Shown here piece by piece: positions 58,850 to 64,000 of a DNA stretch of 64,000 bases; position 1 is the first letter of the stretch, and the number at the start of each line of letters is the position of its first letter. Source of the DNA: Terana coerulea (Eukaryota > Basidiomycota > Agaricomycetes > Polyporales > Phanerochaetaceae); assembly GCA_024811115.1 (NCBI GenBank), contig JAKOGH010000645.1, positions 372,001-436,000 of the forward strand, read 5' to 3'. The notes beneath the pieces are model-generated. The model saw nothing but the letters and a program-made list of their open reading frames with translations, had not been told where the DNA came from and did no database searches. The position numbers and the translations under genes were made by a program.

Positions 58850-60287
58850 TTAATGTTTGGACTGCGTGGCGGGGCGTCGCCAGGTGACAGCCAGCTGTTT
58901 CCTCTCGTGGATGATAGGGAACCACAGCTGCACGAGTTGGACCTCCAAAATCCCCGGAGTAACAACGACATCCACTGAAGAAATAGGACAACGGTCCAGG
59001 AGAGTCAGCAGCTCACGCTGCAGCGATGACTCTGACGCGCCTTCGGTGTCCAACAGGTGTCTCAGCGCCCCCGAGTCACCTTCGTCAAGGTGATGTCAAG
59101 GAGGACGGTCTCCAGCGGCGCCCGCGACTTGTTCAGCCCCGCCACATGTCCGGCGACCTTTTCCAGCTCCATTCTTTGGTGCGCCGGCGAGTTCCCGAGC
59201 ACGTAGAAGCCGACCGTCAAGGCCGTGACGGCGGCGCGCGACGACAAGTCGAGTGCTAAGAGCAACATCAGCCGTGCCCTCGCGACTGGGGTGTATCCCG
59301 CATTGAAGGACATACCGGGGATCCAGTTGTGGAGGCGGTGGAGGCGGAGCTTCTTGAGATTGGGCCCCACGATGTTGACGACGGCCTGGAGCACGCCGTC
59401 TCCGGCTGCACTGCCGTGGCCATCCGGAAGGAACTCGAGCGTGAGCGACTCCAGAGCGCGGAAAGCGGGAGACCTGGCCAGATCGTGATAGAACCGGGGC
59501 ATGCGCGCGGTACGTTGGAGGTGCAGTGCTCTCAGGTTCAGGCTGGATAGCGTAGAAAGGTCCGGAGCCGGTTCCCATTCGATCGCTCGTTGTTGGATAT
59601 GGCCAGTGCGGCTTATTCGAAGCACGGCCAGCTGCGCGAAGCAGCCGACGAGGGCCTGGACCCTCGGCCTCCGTCGTGCGCACACCCCATGTCCAACTCC
59701 AACGCCGGTCGGGCTATCAAGCGTTCCGGAGAGAGCGCATACGCAGGGACGACATCCGACGTCCTCAGCACGCGCAGCTGCGGGAGCTGCGCCAGAAGGG
59801 CGGCCAAGAGGTCGGGGTCGACGCGGTCCTCGGCGCGAAGCGTCGGGTCCCCAAAATGCGAGTGCCCGCTGGCACACTGCCATTCGACCGCACGGCAGCT
59901 GAGCGCCAGGACACGGACGGCGTGCCCCACGCCCGAGCGCTCGAGGAAGCCGACGAGCATCGCGAGGGTCTTGTGTGGTGTGAGAGCTTGTTCATAGTGG
60001 TGGTGGCCCCAGCGGCCGTCCTCGCTGTGCGGTATGCGGTCCCAGTCCGCGGTGTCGCCGCTTTCTGGCGGACGACGGAAGGAGTAGGTGATGTCGCGGA
60101 AGAGGTGGTCTTGTGCGACCGGCCGCCAAGCTCCGCAGACCAGCGTGCACGACGCGAGATCCTTCTGTGCGGCGGCCTTCTTGGCTACGCGGCGGAAGGA
60201 CACCAATCGGTCTTCGTCATCTTGGTGATGAATCCCGTCGAGAATTGCATCGAGTAGCTCTGGGACTGTCACTAGTTCTGATGCCAT
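58850..60287 (-). CDS. F-box/LRR-like protein
   Basis: A mostly intron-free gene of a type expanded in Agaricomycetes. The start 'MASELVTVPELLDAILDGIH' and 'LASCTLVCGAWRPVAQDHLF' form an F-box. LRR-like lines follow: 'LLAALLAQLPQLRVLRTSDV', 'QALVGCFAQLAVLRISRTGH', 'FRALESLTLEFLPDGHG' and 'GPNLKKLRLHRLHNWIPGM'. The end is 'LVQLWFPIIHERKQLAVTW'. Two one-base frame changes: near 59670, where 'ALELDMGC' and 'RRRPRVQALVG' lie in different frames around a GGGG run, and near 59068, at a GGGGG run before 'ALRHLLDTEGAS'. GC-rich. Substrate unknown; a role in SCF complexes is inferred from the F-box. Confidence 0.72.
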
Positions 60288-61109
60288 GAGTCGCTTTCAG
60301 GTTGTACAGAGCCACAGAGTTCGAACTACTAGTGTCTAATATCAGCCTGGGCATTCGAATGCAACTTGACTACAGACTTACTGGAATCCTCCAATCTTGA
60401 ACCTAGAAGCACGCTGTAAAGGCTCAACGTCAGTTAAGCTTGTTCAAGCTTAAGCAACTGGATCTGACAATATGAGAAGTTAAGAGTAAGGGCAGCATCA
60501 CTCGGTACGTGAGGCGTGGGTCTAGACACAGCCGACAATTATCACGTGATGATTGAAAATGTGGTAAACAGTGCTGTGGGCCTCTGGGAGACGGCGAGCG
60601 AGACAGCTATCCATTCAACTGAGCAAACCTCGTTTTTATAGTACTGAGCACGGCGAGCCGCCATTGTGTTTGTTCGATTACCAGAGTGCCCGCCTGATCC
60701 GTCCTCCGAGTCATACTGTACCGAGGGATGCACACCCCGCACACGCTCAAAGACTGGTGAGGGACAGCTGGACAACGGGCCATGCCTCCTCCGCCCACAG
60801 CTCCCGCAGCGATCGTACTATCCTGCGACACGGTGCATCCACATCGACGACGATAGAACAGGAAAACACTCGAGCCGCAGCGCCACGCGCGTTCCGCGGG
60901 CAGCCAGCGCAAGCGCGAGTGCGTGCACAGCGCGAACGCACCGCATGACCACACGAGCCAGAGGGGAGAAAGGCGACGGCGAACAAGGGGGCTGTCTAGG
61001 CAAGATGGGCGGGAAGCATACAACTCGGGGTGCGTGGGAGGACGAGATAGGAGAGAAGACGGCAGTGAGAATGGGGGCGCGTGCACGGTGCTGCGAGAAG
61101 ACGGCGACG
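60288..61109. other. Intergenic, no gene seen
   Basis: 822 bases. The left part holds the F-box gene promoter; the right part is GC-rich 3' flank of the PAS gene. Open frames on both strands are Arg-rich and lack domains. Confidence 0.5.
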
Positions 61110-63193
61110 CTAGCGCGAGTAGTAACACGTGTCCGCCGGCGTCGCGGCGCCGCCCGCGCCCGAGCGGCTCTCGTGCGCGTACGCGTCAGCACGGCGCGTG
61201 GCGCGCGTGAGTGGCGGCGGCGGGGGCGGCGGGAGCGTGTACGGGCTCGCGAACACCGCGTCGCTCAGCGCCACCCCGTACTCCGACCCGGCCCCCAAGC
61301 CCCCAAGCCCACACCGGGGCTGGAGTTCGTGCGGGCGCGGGCGGGGGAGCTGAAGCTGAAGCCGGTGTTGGTGTTAGGGCTGGAGCTGGAGCTGATGCTG
61401 GAACTGATGCTGAGCGGCGGGAGCACCGGGCGCGGCGGGGGGCGAGCGGCGGCGCGGGCGAGGTGGGCGTGGCAGGCGACGCGCGGCGGAGGATGACCAT
61501 GAGGCCGTCCGAATGCGCGGAGAAGATCGCGTCGACGACGAGGTCCGGCGCCGTGCCGCGCGGCTTGTCGTGGTCGCCGCGGCCGTGTGCGGCGTCGCGG
61601 TCGCGCGGCGCGAGGGGGCCTGACGCACGGTGCGAGCGCGCGCGGTGGCGGGTGCCCTTGGGCGGCGGGTCGGGGATGCGTCCGCTGCATCGGCGGCGGC
61701 GTCAGCGCGCGCAGCACACGCCCGAAGGCAGACGGGAGGGGAACGGGGGGCGCACCTCTCGGAGTCGCGCCCGGCGACGCGCAGCGTGAACTTGCCGTAG
61801 CCGAACCCGCCGTCGCTCGGCTGCCCGCGCTCGTTCACGCCCCAGCCCTTGATGACGTCGATCCACGAGCGCACGAGCGGCTCGTCGCGCGGCGCGACAA
61901 AGTCGAAGAACGGCCGGCCGAGCGCGCGCGCGCCGTCGAGCAGGCTGTCGTTCGCGCAGTACAGCACCGAGCTGCGCACCGAGAAGCGGTCGAGGATGAG
62001 CGCGGTGCGCACGGACTGCTCCGGCAGCCGCGCGAAGCGCGCCGGGTACGAATTCGGCGGCGCCGGCGGCGAGCCTGGCCGGTTCAGCATCAGCTCGGGC
62101 GGGACGGGGCATGGCGGCATCGGGCTCGGGTCATTCCAGCGCTGTCGCGACGTTCAGCGCACATGCACAAGTCAATAGGAAGAAGATGGGCACCCTGAAT
62201 TCAAAGTCTTTGGCCGTCGGCGTGATGATGGTGACCTCTTGGGCGGTCGAGGCATTGTGCATGGCCTTGGGTCCGGGCGAGGCGAACGAGACGCTGCCAA
62301 CGAGCACGTTTTGGCACACGGTGCGAGACTGTGAGCAGAGCGGGTCAGCGACGCGGCACGGCGGGAGGCAGGCCCTAGTGTTGTTGGGACATCGAGGTAC
62401 CCCCGAGGTAAGGTCACCTTCGCTAATGGAAGCGCCTTACCTCGGACGGTATCTCAAGATGACTGGAGGTCGCAGGGAGCTGGAGTTGCCTCCGCCACGT
62501 CCGGTTTTACGTGACCCGCGCTGTACTTTAGCGTGGAGGTACCTCCGAGGGTCAAGCGCCTCACCTCGGCGGCACCTCGAGGTGACTGGAGGGAGCTGGA
62601 GTTGCCCCCGCCATTTCCAGTTTCATGTAAAAGTGAGGCTAGAGGTGGCCGCAAGATGAACGAACTTTGACACCTCCGCCTGCCCGTTCCGCCGTGCGGC
62701 CACACCAGCGGCGGCGGATCCGAGCAGGAACCGCACCCGAAACAGGCAACCACGCGGACTCACAATCGCACACAAGATGTAGCCTTTGCACGGGTCCTTG
62801 TGGCGCATGCGCAGGTAGGCGAGCACCGCGGCCTGGTCCTGGGTGATGGTCGAGTAGTGGATGCCGCGCACCTGCGCGAACTCGTCCGGGTGGACGAGCT
62901 CGAGCGAGGGCTGGCCGATGAGCTCCCGGGGCTCGAAGCCTGTGGACGTTTCGATGAGGGCACGGTGGGAATAGAGCAGAGGACTGACCGAGGAGGTCAT
63001 GGACGGACTCTGAGCAGTAGACCCAGCGCGCCTGCACAGGCTGTCAGCACACACGACACGGACGGCGCGAGACGGCAGACGTACGTCTTCTGTAAAGTCG
63101 ACGATGCCGACTGGGAGGGGGTGAGGGACGCGGGCAGCGGGGGCACGGCAGGCGGGCGGACTTACTGAAGGACACACTTGGGGAGGAGTCCAT
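61110..63193 (-). CDS. PAS-domain protein
   Basis: Contains a PAS sensor fold, used in fungi for light, redox or protein-protein sensing. The start is ATG 63193. Small exons give 'MDSSPSVSFIGIVDFTED', 'ARWVYCSESVHDLLG', then 'FEPRELIGQPSLELVHPDEF' and 'RMRHKDPCKGYILCAI', which form the PAS core. After an unusually long intron (62329-62763) come 'SRTVCQNVLVGSVSFASPGP' and 'AQEVTIITPTAKDFEFR', then 'RWNDPSPMPPCPVPPELML' and a second PAS-like region ('VRTALILDRFSVRSSVLYCA', 'SFFDFVAPRDEPLVRSWIDV'-type, here 'RPFFDFVAPRDEPLVRSWID'). Later 'DAIFSAHSDGLMVILRRASP' and a Pro-rich end ('VALSDAVFASPYTLPPPPPP') stop at 61110. The core exons need no indel. No LOV flavin cysteine motif or GATA finger is visible, so white-collar identity is not supported. 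Exon borders below 61500 are uncertain. Confidence 0.78.
62395..62640. repeat. Imperfect tandem duplication inside a PAS-gene intron
   Basis: Two units of about 110 bases, near 62395-62515 and 62530-62635. Shared blocks include GAGGTACC, the CTTACCTCGG/CTCACCTCGG pair, ATGACTGGAGG/GTGACTGGAGG and GGAGCTGGAGTTGCC followed by CCGCCA. The second unit lacks two short segments. The repeat explains why this intron (435 nt) is far longer than the 50-70 nt usual here. Motif borders were found by eye. Confidence 0.75.
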
Positions 63194-64000
63194 GCTGGGT
63201 TGGTGCGGAGATTCCGAGGGGTGACGAGGGCGCGGGTCGAGATTTAAGAGTGGATCAGAGGCAGATTGGGGGATCTGGATCTGGGGCAAGGTTGTCTGGG
63301 AACGCGGGCCGCGGCGTGCAGGAAGGGGCAGGGCCAGCGTGTGGCGTCGGGTTCTGTCCCGCAGCCTGACGGTTGGTGGGATGCAGGCTGGCAAGAGCCC
63401 GCGTTGGCGCTGGGGGCTGGGCAGAGACGGGCAATCGGTTTGCTGGAGTGCCTCTGACGGGGTGGGAACGCGCGATGCTGGCACAGAATGCGGTGAGAGG
63501 ATCGCCCTCGAGAGAATGGCCCGCACGCAGCGCCTTCGCAAACTCTCCGTCCTACCCTCGTGACGCACGTCCATCGCAGGCAGCCAACACTCCGCGGTCC
63601 GTGCGGCGAGCTCAGGCGAGGGACGAGCCCGCTCAGAGCTGCAGCGCGTCGCGGGACAGCGGACGTGGACAGGCTCCGACGTCGACTCCGAGTCCGCGAA
63701 GCCATCAAACAGTACCCTTGAGATTCACTGCGGACTGGCGGATCTCCCCAGATCCTCGCCTCTCCGGGATCTTGGGCGACTGCGTGCAACTCCGCCCCGT
63801 AGCAGCTTGCCTGTCAACCCTGCGCGTTCGTGGGAGAGAACGACGGGAGCAGTCAAGCGCCGGAAAAGAACACGCACGGCAAGTGCCGAGCGCAGGCTCA
63901 AAGGAGTTTGATGGGTCGCTGCAGAATCCATCGGTCCTCGACCCTCGCCTTGACCCACCTCGCGCCCGTCCACAGCGCAATTAGCCCGGACAGATGTGGT
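63194..64000. other. Upstream region of the PAS gene, no gene seen
   Basis: 807 GC-rich bases to the window edge, presumed PAS promoter and leader. Long overlapping frames on both strands (63244-63789 minus, 63373-63984 plus) are Arg/Ser/Pro-rich, as expected for random GC-rich sequence, and show no domain. Confidence 0.45.

Noticed and set aside
61110..63193. PAS gene as a white-collar blue-light receptor
   Set aside because: The PAS core lacks the LOV flavin-binding cysteine motif, and no GATA zinc finger was seen.
63244..63984. Overlapping long ORFs at the right edge
   Set aside because: Arg/Ser/Pro-rich on both strands, as expected from GC-rich noncoding DNA.

Overview
The window is nuclear DNA of a filamentous basidiomycete (Agaricomycetes-like). 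Genes are split by many short GT-AG introns of about 45-70 nt, intergenic gaps are short and on both strands, and the protein set is typical of mushroom-forming fungi: a class I hydrophobin, a FunK1-type kinase, a fungal GH35 beta-galactosidase, an SH3-RasGEF, F-box proteins and a NiCoT nickel transporter. The content is mainly conserved housekeeping genes with a less conserved right third. I see no CRISPR, bacterial operon, plasmid or virus.

Layout. 1-16 kb: 3' part of POP1 (RNase P/MRP), a borealin-like chromosomal passenger subunit, a secreted endonuclease/exonuclease/phosphatase nuclease, CDC123 (eIF2 assembly), a GPATCH4/Tma23-like G-patch protein, an F-box/WD-repeat protein, the mitochondrial Rho GTPase Miro/Gem1 and a VWA-domain protein. 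16-31 kb: SH3-RasGEF, NiCoT transporter, GH35 beta-galactosidase and cytosolic Hsp90 with heat-shock elements in its promoter. 31-37 kb: a tandem duplication of a dimeric alpha/beta-barrel (ABM-like) gene with a third decayed copy, a GNAT acetyltransferase and two tRNA-Glu genes with different anticodons. 38-46 kb: an unrecognised protein, a phosducin-like protein, carnitine acetyltransferase with both mitochondrial and peroxisomal signals, and a SNIP1/Pml1-like FHA protein. 47-64 kb: a disrupted FunK1 kinase, an F-box protein, traces of a membrane protein, a C2H2 protein, mitochondrial ribosomal protein mS41, a hydrophobin, another F-box protein and a PAS-domain protein.

The most striking property is technical or evolutionary. 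At least fifteen otherwise well-conserved genes contain one-base frame changes, often in G or C runs. They include Hsp90, mS41 and POP1, which should be essential. Other long genes (Miro, NiCoT, GH35, VWA, PAS, both ABM copies, GNAT, G-patch) splice cleanly with no indel. I read the disruptions in essential genes as assembly or base-calling errors. A few in fast-evolving families (FunK1, third ABM copy, the 52 kb membrane remnant) may be true decay.

The genes do not form one pathway and I found no convincing new multi-gene system. The biologically most interesting items are the ABM-like tandem array, the dual-targeted carnitine acetyltransferase, Hsp90 ending in MEEID instead of MEEVD, the paired tRNA-Glu isoacceptors and an internally duplicated intron in the PAS gene.
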